Origin: Rhodococcoides kyotonense
Lineage (GTDB): Bacteria > Actinomycetota > Actinomycetes > Mycobacteriales > Mycobacteriaceae
DNA: 64,000 nucleotides
Assembly: GCF_900188125.1 (NCBI RefSeq)
Contig: NZ_FZOW01000002.1
Coordinates: 372,001 to 436,000, forward strand
Direction of reading: 5' to 3'
This document shows positions 35,375 to 45,037 of the stretch, piece by piece; positions within the stretch are counted from its first letter, which is position 1, and every line of letters begins with the position of its first letter. Under the pieces are notes generated by a model. It was not told the DNA's origin, ran no database searches, and saw only the letters and a list, made by a program, of their open reading frames with translations. The translations under genes were made by a program, and so were the position numbers.

Positions 35375-37192
35375 GTGGCGTCCCCATCTCAGATCCACGG
35401 ATCAGGCAAAGTTCCTCCTCGAGTCATCGAGGGCTCCGCAGTAGGGGACAAGAGTGCCCGTCCTCCCGCTCTTGCCGCGGCAGCGTTCGTCTCGGCAGCG
35501 GCCCTGATCGCACTGGCAGCGAATGCGGCCGACACCGTCACCTCGCAGTCCGGTCGCGCCCCCGAGGGAGGCGTCGTCGCCGCGGCGATCGTGTCGGTGG
35601 TTCCGCTCGTCGTCGTCGCGGTGGGTGCGGTGGTGTCGTTGCTTCGTAGTCCGGCGTTCGCCGGGGCGCTGACGGCCGGGTACGGATCCGTTGCTCTCGG
35701 ACTGACTGTTCTCGACGTGGGCCTGATGCTCGATCCGATCGACGCCAACCGTCTCGAGCTGTTCCGTCCCGTCACGGCGGCCGCTCTCGAGCCGGGCGTC
35801 GGCGCGTATCTGGTTCTCGCAGCGCACGCGTTGGCCGTCGTCGGTGGGGTGTCGGGCTGGATTGCCGTCGGACGTGCCTCTCTCGACGACGGCTACGGGG
35901 AGTCGGCCAGCCCGGATCTGACCGGCCGCGCCTCCGCAGCCCGCATCGGCGCGCTTCTGTCGGTGTCGGTCGTTGCTGCTGCCGTCGTCGGCGCCGGGGC
36001 TTTGTTCGTTCCGCCGTTCGCGTCCACGGATTCGATCGTGCTCGTGCCTGCGGTCATCGCGTCGCCGTGGACGACGGCAGTCGGTTCGGCCCTCGTCGCG
36101 CTGGCCGTTCTGGTCGTCGCGGCGGCGGCTCTGGCGTCGATCTCACCCGTCGTGGCCTCGGGCGCACTGCTCGGCGCAGGGGCGGCGTTGTTCGGAATCC
36201 TCGGATCCAGGGTCGTCGCGGGACTGTCGTCGGGACCGGGGATCGAGGTTTCGCCGGGGTCGGTCGTCGGCGCCGTCGCTGCCGTCGTACTTCTCGTTGC
36301 CGGAGGTGCAGCACTGCCCGCCGCAGCCGCGCGTGATCGGCGCGCCACCGCGGATCGAATCAGGCGGCCCGGGCTCGGTGACGGACAAGCGTCGACGACG
36401 CGGTGGCACGTCGTCGCGGGGGCCGCGGGTGTCGTCTCGGGCGTGGCGTCGATCGCAGGCGGGTTGCTGCCGGTTCTCGTCGTGCCCGACGGATTACCGT
36501 CGCCGACGATTCTCGCGACACGCACGGCCGTCATCGCAGGGTTCGTACTCGTCGTGGCATCGGTTCCGTTGTTCTTCTCTTTGTTCGCAGCCACGGCCAG
36601 GCCGGCGCTCGGCGTGCTGAGCGTGGCCGTCGTGATGACGTCGGCCGGTGTTCTGCAGTCGGTCGTGCTCGCGACCGACATCACCGGGATCGAGGTCGGA
36701 ACCGGCGGGATCGCGATCCTCGTTGCCGTCGTCGCGGCCGTCGTGTGCGGCGCTGCGACTCTGTCGGCGGGAAGTGCAGAGCGTGACGATGTCGACACGT
36801 CCGAAGTGACAGCCGATCGCGTCGTCGGATCGGTTGCACTGTCGGGGGCCGTCGTCGCGGCTATCGGTCTGGCTTTGCCGCTGTATCGAGGCGCCGACGT
36901 GACCGCGGCCTCCGTGACCGAGCTCCCGTGGGGATGGGACGTGTGGGGGCAACTCGCGCTTGCGGTCACCGTGGTGATCGCAGCCGTCGTCGCGTCTCGA
37001 GCGAGGCCGACGCGTGGTGCCGCGCTGCTCGCGGGCGGATCCGTCGCGATGATCGTCTACGTGACGGGATGGCCCCTCACTTCCGCGCGTGCGACAGACC
37101 CGTCGGTCGGTCCCGGTGTGGTGGCCGGAAGTCTCGCCGTCGTGATTCTCGGTGTGGCAGCGGTACTTTCGGCTCGACGACGCACCCAGTGA
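35375..37192 (+). CDS. Large polytopic membrane protein of unknown function
   Basis: 605 residues, very rich in Ala and Val, with roughly 14-16 hydrophobic segments and short loops. No catalytic motif or known family was recognised. The N-terminal ~28 residues are hydrophilic (IHGSGKVPPRVIEGS) and cytoplasmic in look. A longer hydrophilic loop lies near residue 320-345 (RDRRATADRIRRPG). The GTG start at 35375 lacks an obvious Shine-Dalgarno; another GTG two bases earlier is out of frame. It sits between the M23 gene and sucC, where M. tuberculosis has no such gene as I recall. Confidence 0.75.
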   Translation: MASPSQIHGSGKVPPRVIEGSAVGDKSARPPALAAAAFVSAAALIALAANAADTVTSQSGRAPEGGVVAAAIVSVVPLVVVAVGAVVSLLRSPAFAGALTAGYGSVALGLTVLDVGLMLDPIDANRLELFRPVTAAALEPGVGAYLVLAAHALAVVGGVSGWIAVGRASLDDGYGESASPDLTGRASAARIGALLSVSVVAAAVVGAGALFVPPFASTDSIVLVPAVIASPWTTAVGSALVALAVLVVAAAALASISPVVASGALLGAGAALFGILGSRVVAGLSSGPGIEVSPGSVVGAVAAVVLLVAGGAALPAAAARDRRATADRIRRPGLGDGQASTTRWHVVAGAAGVVSGVASIAGGLLPVLVVPDGLPSPTILATRTAVIAGFVLVVASVPLFFSLFAATARPALGVLSVAVVMTSAGVLQSVVLATDITGIEVGTGGIAILVAVVAAVVCGAATLSAGSAERDDVDTSEVTADRVVGSVALSGAVVAAIGLALPLYRGADVTAASVTELPWGWDVWGQLALAVTVVIAAVVASRARPTRGAALLAGGSVAMIVYVTGWPLTSARATDPSVGPGVVAGSLAVVILGVAAVLSARRRTQ

Positions 37193-37338
37193 GACGTGGG
37201 ACACATGCCGCGTCCCGGTGAGATAGACCACATACCATCCGGGCGGGCGATGGAGCCGTCGGGCACGTGGATAAAGTCGATGACCGGACCCGCTCACACC
37301 CCTTGAGCGGGCGTCAACGTAGACGAGACGGTGAGCTG

Positions 37339-38502
37339 ATGGATCTCTTCGAATACCAGGCGAAGGAATTGTTCGCCAAGCATGGCGTACCCACGTCCGC
37401 AGGCCGTGTCACCGACACGGTTGCGGGTGCAACACAGATTGCCGAGGAAATCGGCAAGCCAGTGATGGTCAAGGCGCAGGTCAAGGTTGGAGGCCGCGGC
37501 AAGGCCGGTGGCGTCAAGTACTCCAAGGACGTCGCTGCAGCCACCGAGAACGCAGAAGCCATTCTCGGGCTCGACATCAAGGGCCACGTCGTCAAGAAGC
37601 TTCTCGTCGCAGAAGCTTCCGACATCGCCGAGGAGTACTACATCTCCTTCCTGCTCGACCGCACCAACCGCACCTACCTCGCGATGTGTTCGGTCGAGGG
37701 TGGCGTGGAGATCGAGGTGACGGCCGAGGAGAACCCGGACGCACTCGCGAAGATTCCGGTCGATGCCGTCAAGGGCGTCGACCTTGCTTTTGCTCGTGAT
37801 ATCGCCGAAAAGGGCAAGCTTCCCGCCGAGGTGCTCGACGCCGCTGCGGTGACCATCCAGAAGCTGTGGGAAGTCTTCATCAAGGAAGACGCGCTTCTCG
37901 TCGAGGTCAACCCGCTGGTTCGCACCCCGGACGACCAGATCCTCGCGCTCGACGGCAAGGTCACGCTCGATGCGAACGCAGACTTCCGCCACGAGGCCCA
38001 CGCTGACTTCGAGGACAAGGACGCGGCCGATCCTCTCGAGGCCAAGGCCAAGGAGAACGACCTCAACTACGTCAAGCTCGACGGACAGGTCGGCATCATC
38101 GGCAACGGCGCTGGACTGGTCATGTCCACGCTGGACGTCGTCGCATACGCCGGTGAGGCACACGGCGGCGTCAAGCCCGCCAACTTCCTCGACATCGGTG
38201 GCGGCGCCTCGGCCGAGGTCATGGCTGCAGGCCTCGACGTCATCCTCGGTGACGAGCAGGTCAAGAGCGTGTTCGTCAACGTCTTCGGTGGTATCACCGC
38301 ATGTGACGCAGTTGCGAACGGCATCGTCGGCGCGCTGAAGAAGCTGGGCGACGACGCCAACAAGCCGCTGGTCGTCCGCCTCGACGGCAACAAGGTCGAA
38401 GAGGGACGAAAGATTCTCGCCGACGCCGCGCACCCGCTGGTGACGCTCGCCGGAACCATGGATGAAGGCGCCGACAAGGCCGCCGAGCTGGCAGCGAAGT
38501 AG
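37339..38502 (+). CDS. sucC: Succinyl-CoA synthetase (ADP-forming), beta subunit
   Basis: 387 residues. With SucD it converts succinyl-CoA, ADP and Pi to succinate, ATP and CoA in the TCA cycle. The ATP-grasp start [33 protein letters not shown], metal-binding LVEVNPLV, and the C-terminal [10 protein letters not shown] and [13 protein letters not shown] are typical. The ATG at 37339 follows GGTGAG. The annotated frame could extend to 37267, but family homology starts at the ATG. sucD follows after 8 bp. Confidence 0.97.
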   Translation: MDLFEYQAKELFAKHGVPTSAGRVTDTVAGATQIAEEIGKPVMVKAQVKVGGRGKAGGVKYSKDVAAATENAEAILGLDIKGHVVKKLLVAEASDIAEEYYISFLLDRTNRTYLAMCSVEGGVEIEVTAEENPDALAKIPVDAVKGVDLAFARDIAEKGKLPAEVLDAAAVTIQKLWEVFIKEDALLVEVNPLVRTPDDQILALDGKVTLDANADFRHEAHADFEDKDAADPLEAKAKENDLNYVKLDGQVGIIGNGAGLVMSTLDVVAYAGEAHGGVKPANFLDIGGGASAEVMAAGLDVILGDEQVKSVFVNVFGGITACDAVANGIVGALKKLGDDANKPLVVRLDGNKVEEGRKILADAAHPLVTLAGTMDEGADKAAELAAK

Positions 38503-38510
38503 AGGAAACC

Positions 38511-39422
38511 ATGTCTATCTTTCTGAACAAGGACAACAAGGTCATCGTCCAGGGCATCACCGGTGGCGAGGGAACCAAGCACACCGCGCTGATGCTCAAG
38601 GCAGGCACCAATGTCGTCGGTGGCGTCAACGCACGTAAGGCCGGAACCACGGTCAAGCATGTCGACGCGCAGGGCAACGACATCGAGCTTCCCGTGTTCG
38701 CTTCTGTCGCAGAGGCAATCGAGAAGACCGGCGCCGACGTCTCCATCGCGTTCGTCCCGCCGGCATTCTCCAAGGACGCCATCGTCGAGGCGATCGACGC
38801 GGAGATCCCGCTGCTCGTCGTCATCACCGAGGGCATCCCGGTGCAGGACTCCGCGTTCGCGTGGGCCTACAACGTGGAGAAGGGCAAGAAGACTCGCATC
38901 ATCGGCCCGAACTGCCCCGGCATCATCACCCCGGGTGAAGCTCTCGTCGGCATCACGCCTGCCAACATCTCCGGAACCGGCCCCATCGGCCTGGTCTCGA
39001 AGTCGGGCACGCTGACCTACCAGATGATGTTCGAGCTCCGTGACTTCGGATTCTCGACCGCCATCGGCATCGGTGGAGACCCGGTCATCGGCACGACGCA
39101 CATCGACGCCATCGAGGCGTTCGAGGCTGACCCCGAGACCAAGCTCATCGTCATGATCGGTGAGATCGGTGGCGACGCGGAAGAGCGCGCAGCCGATTAC
39201 ATCAAGGCCAACGTGACCAAGCCGGTCGTCGGCTACGTCGCAGGCTTCACCGCTCCCGAGGGCAAGACCATGGGCCACGCAGGCGCCATCGTCTCCGGCT
39301 CGCTCGGAACGGCTCAGGCGAAGAAGGACGCTCTCGAGGCCGCAGGCGTCAAGGTCGGCAAGACGCCGTCCGAGACCGCCGCACTGGCTCGCGAGATCCT
39401 GGAATCGCTGTCCGTGAAGTAA
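38511..39422 (+). CDS. sucD: Succinyl-CoA synthetase, alpha subunit
   Basis: 303 residues. The alpha subunit binds CoA (N-terminal [22 protein letters not shown]) and carries the phosphorylated histidine in [11 protein letters not shown] (about residue 254). [12 protein letters not shown] and [10 protein letters not shown]-type segments are in place. An AGAGGA run (38501-38506) precedes the ATG. It is coupled to sucC and ends at a strong terminator (39435-39473), after which the conserved gene order is interrupted by about 13.5 kb of accessory DNA before the DUF5336 gene. Confidence 0.97.
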   Translation: MSIFLNKDNKVIVQGITGGEGTKHTALMLKAGTNVVGGVNARKAGTTVKHVDAQGNDIELPVFASVAEAIEKTGADVSIAFVPPAFSKDAIVEAIDAEIPLLVVITEGIPVQDSAFAWAYNVEKGKKTRIIGPNCPGIITPGEALVGITPANISGTGPIGLVSKSGTLTYQMMFELRDFGFSTAIGIGGDPVIGTTHIDAIEAFEADPETKLIVMIGEIGGDAEERAADYIKANVTKPVVGYVAGFTAPEGKTMGHAGAIVSGSLGTAQAKKDALEAAGVKVGKTPSETAALAREILESLSVK

Positions 39423-39434
39423 GCAGTTCTTCCC

Positions 39435-39473
39435 GAAGGGGCCCGCCGGCACGCAGTGTCGGCGGGCCCCTTC
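39435..39473 (+). terminator. Rho-independent terminator of sucCD
   Basis: A stem of 14 perfect base pairs (GAAGGGGCCCGCCG with CGGCGGGCCCCTTC), extended inward by GCAC/GTGT, with a 3-base loop and then TTCGTTT. Short direct repeats of about 17 bp (CCTGGCCCGC...) follow to 39522. Confidence 0.85.
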
Positions 39474-39522
39474 TTCGTTTCCTGGCCCGCTTGCGATTCC
39501 TGGCCCGCGTACGTTCCCGGGC

Positions 39523-39577
39523 CCGCTTGAATGGACCCTGGTAGCCATCTGATCGTATGAATGCGACATTCAAGCGG
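39523..39577. repeat. 55-bp palindromic repeat, copy 1
   Basis: The ends are perfect 11-bp inverted repeats, CCGCTTGAATG and CATTCAAGCGG, around a conserved core (GACCCTGGTAGCCATCTGATC...). Two other copies lie at 47667 and 50362. Its right end runs directly into the GGAGG Shine-Dalgarno of the CdaR gene (39576-39580). Confidence 0.92.
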
Positions 39578-39588
39578 AGGTGATCGCC

Positions 39589-40659
39589 ATGCTGAGCGCG
39601 GAACTGGCACAACGAGTCGTGGATCAGGTGCGTCCCGTCGTCGCGCACAACGTCAACATCATGGATCACCGCGGCATCATCATCGCGTCGGCGGACCCGA
39701 CGCGGCTGGGTACCAGTCACGACGGTGCCATCGCCGCGCTCGAGTCTCGCGACATCGTCCGTATCGAGAGGGATCGTGAGCAGGCGAAGGCCGGAGTGAA
39801 CGTACCGCTGGTCGTCGACGGCGACGCCGTGGGTGTCGTCGGAGTCACCGGCAAGCCGTCGAGCGTCGAACCTCTTGCGCGAGTGGTGGTTCTGACCGTG
39901 ACATTGCTTCTGCGGCAGGAGCAGCAGCTCAACGATTCGCACTGGCGTGAATCCACGCTGAAGGACTTACTCAACGCGCTCATCAGTGAGCCGAGGATCG
40001 GCGAGGCGCGTGTGGGTTCCGTCCTGAGCGACGTCGGTCGTCCCAGTCAGCCCCCGTGGAGTTTGCTTGCGGCGTTCGACACCGCCGGGTCCGATGCGCC
40101 GTCGGGTCGGTTGCGTGCGAGCATCGCGGGTCTCGATCACGTGGTCGGAATAGAGCGCTCGGGTGTCACCTGGTTTCTGATCGGCCGCGCCGGAGCAGGT
40201 GTACGTGACGTCGTTCTGGATCGGCTGCAGTCCCGCCGTGCGACGGTGGTCGCTGGAAGGCGTTCTGCGACAACGCAAGAACTCGCAATCGATGCGCGAC
40301 GGCTCGACATCGTCACGCGGGCAGTGCATTTCGGTGACGGCGAGGTGCACGACATCGCCCGCTTCGATCTCGAGATCCTGCTGGGGCAGCAGGCCGACGA
40401 GCTGTCGATCGACAGTGCCTACCGTTCGCTCGAACCGCTGTCGGGCACCCTGCGACACACGGCGGCCGTCGTCCTCGATCACGATCTGTCGGTCGTCGCG
40501 TCCGCAACGGCGTTGCATGCCCACCGTAATACCGTCGTGCAGCGGTTGAATCGCATTCAATCGCTGACAGGACTCGATCTCCGAAGGTTCGACGACGCTG
40601 TCACCATGCGGATCGCGCTGACTGCGGAGTCCGTGGCGGCGCATCACGACAGTGCGTGA
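39589..40659 (+). CDS. CdaR-type (sugar-diacid regulator family) transcription factor
   Basis: 356 residues. The N-terminal ~135 residues form the putative sugar-diacid-recognition domain (MLSAELAQRVVDQVRPVVAH, NIMDHRGIIIASADPTRLGT, GVVGVTGKPSSVEPLARVV). The C-terminus is the PucR-type HTH (ALHAHRNTVVQRLNRIQSLTG). E. coli CdaR activates glucarate, galactarate and glycerate use. Here the next gene is a glycerate kinase, so it most likely controls the kinase-permease-lar genes in response to glycerate or a related acid. The ATG at 39589 is 8 bp after GGAGG, part of which comes from the 55-bp repeat. Confidence 0.88.
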   Translation: MLSAELAQRVVDQVRPVVAHNVNIMDHRGIIIASADPTRLGTSHDGAIAALESRDIVRIERDREQAKAGVNVPLVVDGDAVGVVGVTGKPSSVEPLARVVVLTVTLLLRQEQQLNDSHWRESTLKDLLNALISEPRIGEARVGSVLSDVGRPSQPPWSLLAAFDTAGSDAPSGRLRASIAGLDHVVGIERSGVTWFLIGRAGAGVRDVVLDRLQSRRATVVAGRRSATTQELAIDARRLDIVTRAVHFGDGEVHDIARFDLEILLGQQADELSIDSAYRSLEPLSGTLRHTAAVVLDHDLSVVASATALHAHRNTVVQRLNRIQSLTGLDLRRFDDAVTMRIALTAESVAAHHDSA

Positions 40660-40743
40660 CGCCCAGAAACTGGGTCAAGATTCAGTAAAACTGTGTGCGG
40701 CAGGCCTATATCTGACGGACGACCTGTGACCTAGCCTACAGAG

Positions 40744-41901
40744 ATGACGAAAAGTTACGTGGTCGTCACGGCTCCGGACTCGTTCAAGGGCACATGCACT
40801 GCCGCCGAGGCGGCTGCAGCAATGGCGGCCGGAGTTCGAGACGTCCTGGGTTCGGCGGCAACTGTGATCGAATGCCCGCTCGCGGACGGTGGCGAGGGGA
40901 CGCTCGATGCGCTGGCGGCGGGGTTGAACGCGGAGATTCGTGAAGTGGACACCGTCGACGCCATCGGACGGCCCCGCACGGCCCGCGTCGCCGTCTCCGG
41001 CGACGGCACGACCGGGGTGATCGAGGCCGCGGAAGCGAACGGACTGCCACATGTGTCCGACGTCGAATTGCAACCGATGCGCGCCGACAGCTTCGGCGTC
41101 GGGATTCTCGCGCGGAAATTGATGGACGAGGGTGTGACGGACATCCTGCTGTGCATCGGCGGGTCGGCGAGCAACGACGGTGGCACCGGTTTCGTTCGTG
41201 CGCTGGGAGTGAAGTTCCTGGACGCCGACTGTTCCGAAGTCGCTTACGGGGCACAAGGATTGAGCGATATTCGCTCGGTCGACCTGACCGGCTTGCATGA
41301 GCATGCAACCGACGTTCGGTTTCGCGTCGCCCTCGACGTCGACAATCCTTTGCTCGGAAGTCGCGGTGCTGCAGCGGTATTCGGGCCGCAGAAGGGCGCG
41401 AGCCCGGATCATGTGCAGCGCATCGACTCCGGTCTCTCGAACCTTGCGTCCGTCCTCGCCGACGCGACCGGCATCGACGCGACCGCTCTTCCCGGCGCCG
41501 GTGCGGCAGGCGGTATGCCTGCATCGCTGTCGACGGTTCTCACCACCGAATTCCTTCCAGGATCCCAACTCGTACTCGGAGCAGTCGGATTCCACGAATT
41601 GGTCGAGAATGCGGATCTCGTTCTCACAGGCGAAGGTTCGTTCGATTCACAGTCGTTGAACGGAAAGGTAGTTGCGGGAGTCGCGAGTGCGGTACCGTCC
41701 GGATGTCCGGTCGTCGTACTGGCGGGGCGCGTGCTCCTCGACCCGAAGCAGGGTCTGGACGCCGGTGTGACGGCAGCGTTCTCCATAGCATCCGGCCCGT
41801 CGACCTTGGATGAGATGAGCGGGCACACGACCGAACTGATTCGCGCCTCCGCGTCTCACATTGCATCCCTGTACGGAACCTTCTCCCGCACAGTCCGATA
41901 A
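40744..41901 (+). CDS. Glycerate kinase (GlxK/GarK family)
   Basis: 385 residues. It phosphorylates D-glycerate with ATP, giving 2- or 3-phosphoglycerate for lower glycolysis. Family motifs are the start VVVTAPDSFKGTCTAAEAAAAM, CPLADGGEGTLDAL, LLCIGGSASNDGGTGFVRALG, ALDVDNPLLGSRGAAAVFGPQKGA and TGEGSFDSQSLNGKVV. The product fits the CdaR regulator upstream (84-bp gap) and suggests that the operon delivers D-glycerate. The permease gene starts 19 bp downstream. Confidence 0.93.
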   Translation: MTKSYVVVTAPDSFKGTCTAAEAAAAMAAGVRDVLGSAATVIECPLADGGEGTLDALAAGLNAEIREVDTVDAIGRPRTARVAVSGDGTTGVIEAAEANGLPHVSDVELQPMRADSFGVGILARKLMDEGVTDILLCIGGSASNDGGTGFVRALGVKFLDADCSEVAYGAQGLSDIRSVDLTGLHEHATDVRFRVALDVDNPLLGSRGAAAVFGPQKGASPDHVQRIDSGLSNLASVLADATGIDATALPGAGAAGGMPASLSTVLTTEFLPGSQLVLGAVGFHELVENADLVLTGEGSFDSQSLNGKVVAGVASAVPSGCPVVVLAGRVLLDPKQGLDAGVTAAFSIASGPSTLDEMSGHTTELIRASASHIASLYGTFSRTVR

Positions 41902-41920
41902 AGACATCGAAAGAGATCTG

Positions 41921-43606
41921 ATGTTTCAGCAGATAACCGATCCCGTCGGTGGATCCCTGGCCTTGTCGGCCTTGATCGCCGCCGTCCCCCTTGTCACGAT
42001 GTTCGTGCTGCTCGGCGTCTTTCGCGTCAAAGCACAATATTCGGCTCTGAGCGGGCTAGCCGTGGCGCTGGTCCTGGCTGTTGCCGTGTGGGGGATGCCG
42101 ATCGGGCAGACCTTCGCCGCTGCGACGGCCGGGGTCACCTACGGGCTGACTCCCATCCTGTGGATTCTGATCACCGCCCTGTGGATCTATCGACTCAGCG
42201 CTGATACTCCGTGGTTCGAGACGTTGGGTACGACCATCCGGTCCATCTCCAACGACCTCCGAATCCTGGCCGTACTCATCGCTTTCTGCTTCGGCGCGCT
42301 GCTCGAGTCGCTCGCCGGCTTCGGTGCTCCGGTAGCCATCACAGCGGCGATGTTGATCGCGACGGGCATGAACCCGATCAAGGCAGCGGTCATCTGTCTG
42401 CTCGCCAACACCGCGCCGGTGGCGTTCGGGTCCATGGGTACTCCGATCATCGCCCTCAACGGCGTCACGGGAATCGACCTGATGGAACTGTCCAGCATGG
42501 CCGGCCGTCAGACGCCGCTCGTGGCGATCATCGTGCCGATGCTGCTCGTTCTCCTCGTCGACGGAAAGCGCGGAGTCAAGCAGACCTGGCCCGTAGCGCT
42601 CGTCGCTGGCTTCGTGTTCGGTCTCGCTCAGTTCCTGGTGTCCAACTTCATTGCAGTGGAACTGACGGACGTGCTCGCCGCCGTCGCGACGATCGTGGCA
42701 GTTCTTGCATTCCTGCGCATCTGGCAGCCGCGGGAAGTCATCTCCACGACGGAACCGACGGACGACGACCACACCCCGACCGAAGGAATCTCCGACGGCG
42801 GTGGCGTCGGATCGTCCCGTACGGCAACGGCGGTCACCGGCGCGGCAGTGGTCAAGCGTCCGCCGCTCCCACACGTTCTGATGGCGGCTGCACCGTATCT
42901 CGTTGTCATCGCGGTCTTCTCGATCGCGCAGATTCCTGCCGTCAAGTCCGCCCTCGTGGGCATCGGAAGCACGACGTTCCAGTGGCCCGGCCTCGACGTG
43001 GTCGACGCCGACGGAAATGCAGTTGCTGCGCAGAAATTCAAGTTCGATCACCTCGCAGCAACCGGGACTTTGCTGTTGCTCTCGGGCATCATCACGATGG
43101 GTATCTACAAGATCAAGCCGCTTCAGGGACTTCGTACCTTCGGCGCCACTCTCGTTCAGCTCAAGTGGACCATCGTGACCGTCACGTCGGTGCTGGCACT
43201 GTCGTTCGTGATGAACCTCTCGGGCCTGACGACGTCGCTCGGACTCGCGCTGGCCTCCACCGGTGTCTTCTTCGCCGTCCTGTCGCCGATCATCGGCTGG
43301 CTCGGTGTCGCACTGACCGGTTCCGATACGTCGTCGAACTCGTTGTTCGGTGCCATGCAGGTGACTGCAGCCGAACAGACCGGCCTGTCGGCGACGCTGA
43401 TGGCCGCGTCGAACTCCTCGGCGGGTGTCATGGGCAAGATGCTCTCGCTGCAGAACCTCGCCGTCGCGTCGGCCGCGGTGGGAGTCGCAGGGTCGGAAAG
43501 TACGCTGTTCCGCAAGCTGCTTCCGTGGAGCCTAGGATTGCTGGCAGTCATCACGGTGTTGATCGTGCTGCAGTCCACGCCGGTCCTCGGCTGGATGGTT
43601 CCTTAG
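41921..43606 (+). CDS. L-lactate permease (LctP family) hydroxyacid transporter
   Basis: 561 residues with about 13 transmembrane segments. LctP family members import L-lactate, D-lactate and glycolate with protons. Hallmarks are GALLESLAGFGAPVAITAAM, GSMGTPIIALNGVTG, TGSDTSSNSLFGAMQVTAAEQTGL and AASNSSAGVMGKMLSLQNL. A hydrophilic loop lies near residues 280-330. GAAAGAG (41909-41915) precedes the ATG at 41921; the frame is open to 41861 but overlaps the kinase gene. It likely imports the hydroxyacid that the lar-dependent racemase and the kinase act on (inference). Confidence 0.92.
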   Translation: MFQQITDPVGGSLALSALIAAVPLVTMFVLLGVFRVKAQYSALSGLAVALVLAVAVWGMPIGQTFAAATAGVTYGLTPILWILITALWIYRLSADTPWFETLGTTIRSISNDLRILAVLIAFCFGALLESLAGFGAPVAITAAMLIATGMNPIKAAVICLLANTAPVAFGSMGTPIIALNGVTGIDLMELSSMAGRQTPLVAIIVPMLLVLLVDGKRGVKQTWPVALVAGFVFGLAQFLVSNFIAVELTDVLAAVATIVAVLAFLRIWQPREVISTTEPTDDDHTPTEGISDGGGVGSSRTATAVTGAAVVKRPPLPHVLMAAAPYLVVIAVFSIAQIPAVKSALVGIGSTTFQWPGLDVVDADGNAVAAQKFKFDHLAATGTLLLLSGIITMGIYKIKPLQGLRTFGATLVQLKWTIVTVTSVLALSFVMNLSGLTTSLGLALASTGVFFAVLSPIIGWLGVALTGSDTSSNSLFGAMQVTAAEQTGLSATLMAASNSSAGVMGKMLSLQNLAVASAAVGVAGSESTLFRKLLPWSLGLLAVITVLIVLQSTPVLGWMVP

Positions 43607-43648
43607 CGATCCAGGTAGCGTCGTAGACACAGCCATCGAAAGCCCGCG

Positions 43649-43676
43649 TGGGGCAGCCTATTCCTGGGCTGCCCCA
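43649..43676 (+). terminator. Hairpin between the permease gene and larA
   Basis: A perfect 10-bp stem TGGGGCAGCC / GGCTGCCCCA with an 8-base loop and no T run. It may weaken read-through from the permease gene into larA, or mark an mRNA processing boundary. Confidence 0.55.
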
Positions 43677-43741
43677 TTCGGCCGCGGTAGGGGCGAGTTC
43701 GCCCGCCGCGTGCACCATGAACACGAGAACGAGGAGATGTG

Positions 43742-45037
43742 ATGGCCGAGTCCAGAATCCCGGTGGAACTCGCCTACGGCAGAACAGGTCTGACGGTAGA
43801 GCTGCCGGAAGACCGCACCACTGTCGTCGCGCCGACCTATCAAGCCGCTGCCGAGGATGTTCCGGCCGTTCTGCGCGAGGCGCTTGCGAAGCCCGTTGCA
43901 GGACCGCCGCTGCGTGAGGTCGTAAAACCTGGTCAGAAGATTGCGATCTCACTCTGTGACCTGACGCGACCGCAGCCGCGTGAGCTGATGGTGCGAGCGT
44001 TGCTCGCCGAGCTCGAGGGAATCTCGACGAAGGACGATTTCACGATCCTGGTGGCCACCGGTACCCATCGTGGCAACACGGATGAAGAACTTCGAATCAT
44101 GCTCGGCGACGAACTCGTCGACACCATGCGCATCATCAATCACGATGCACGCGACGACGATTCGCTGAAGTGGATGGGTACCTACGGTGACGGTGTGCCG
44201 GTGTGGCTCAACCGCCACTGGGTCGATTCCGACATCAAGATCACCACCGGTTTCGTCGAGCCGCACTTCTTCGCAGGATTCAGTGGTGGACCGAAGCTGG
44301 TAGCTCCCGGTCTCGCTGGACTCGACACCGTCCTGACGCTGCACAACGCGGCGCGGATCGGGAGCGAGAACGCGACGTGGGCTGTGTGCGAGGGCAACCC
44401 GGTGCACGACGACGTTCGAGCCATCGCGTCGGGTACCGGCGTCGACTTCGCGTTCGACGTGGTGCTCAACCGTGAGCAGAAGGTCGTCGCCGCGTTCGGT
44501 GGCGAACTGTTGACGATGCACGAGACCACTCGCGAGGTGGTTCGAGAACTGTCCATGGTGCCGGTGCCCCAGCTCTACGACGTCGTCGTGACGACGAACT
44601 CGGGATTTCCTCTCGACCAGAGCGTCTACCAGGCCGTCAAGGGAATGACCGCGGCCGCAACGGTGGTCAAACCCGGTGGACTCATCATCTGCGCTGCCGA
44701 ATGCAGCGACGGGTTCCCCGACCACGGCTCCTTCCGCGAGGTACTCGCCTCCGAGCCGACGCCGGCGGAGTTGTTGACTGCCATCTCGGCGCGCGAGAAG
44801 ACGGTGCCCGACCAGTGGCAGGTTCAGGTGCTCGCACGAGTTCTCGCGAAGGCACGTGTCGGAATGCACACCACCTACCTGTCCGACGCCGAGCTGCAGA
44901 CGGCTCATCTGTTCCTGGTCGAGGACATCGCTGCAGCGGTGGAGGAAGAACTGCTCCGCGTCGGCCCGGATGCACGTGTATGTGTCCTTCCCGAAGGCCC
45001 GCAGACGATTCCGTACCTGTCGGACGTGGCGGAGTGA
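43742..45037 (+). CDS. larA: LarA-type nickel-pincer-dependent 2-hydroxyacid racemase
   Basis: 431 residues. LarA racemises lactate with a nickel-pincer nucleotide cofactor. The signature residues all fit, shifted by one from the L. plantarum numbering: His109 (TGTHRGN), His175 and Lys185 (PHFFAGFSGGPKLVAPG, ten apart) and His201 (DTVLTLHNA). Lys185 carries the covalent cofactor. It is therefore likely active, but substrate cannot be read from these residues. LarA homologues for several other 2-hydroxyacids are known. Glycerate kinase and CdaR nearby make glycerate a candidate, and lactate remains possible. GAGGAG at 43731-43736 selects the ATG at 43742 over the GTG at 43739. Confidence 0.93.
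   Translation: MAESRIPVELAYGRTGLTVELPEDRTTVVAPTYQAAAEDVPAVLREALAKPVAGPPLREVVKPGQKIAISLCDLTRPQPRELMVRALLAELEGISTKDDFTILVATGTHRGNTDEELRIMLGDELVDTMRIINHDARDDDSLKWMGTYGDGVPVWLNRHWVDSDIKITTGFVEPHFFAGFSGGPKLVAPGLAGLDTVLTLHNAARIGSENATWAVCEGNPVHDDVRAIASGTGVDFAFDVVLNREQKVVAAFGGELLTMHETTREVVRELSMVPVPQLYDVVVTTNSGFPLDQSVYQAVKGMTAAATVVKPGGLIICAAECSDGFPDHGSFREVLASEPTPAELLTAISAREKTVPDQWQVQVLARVLAKARVGMHTTYLSDAELQTAHLFLVEDIAAAVEEELLRVGPDARVCVLPEGPQTIPYLSDVAE

Noticed and set aside
40724-40739. CRP-type site before glycerate kinase (TGTGACCTAGCCTACA)
   Set aside because: Two of ten key bases fail; too weak without binding data.
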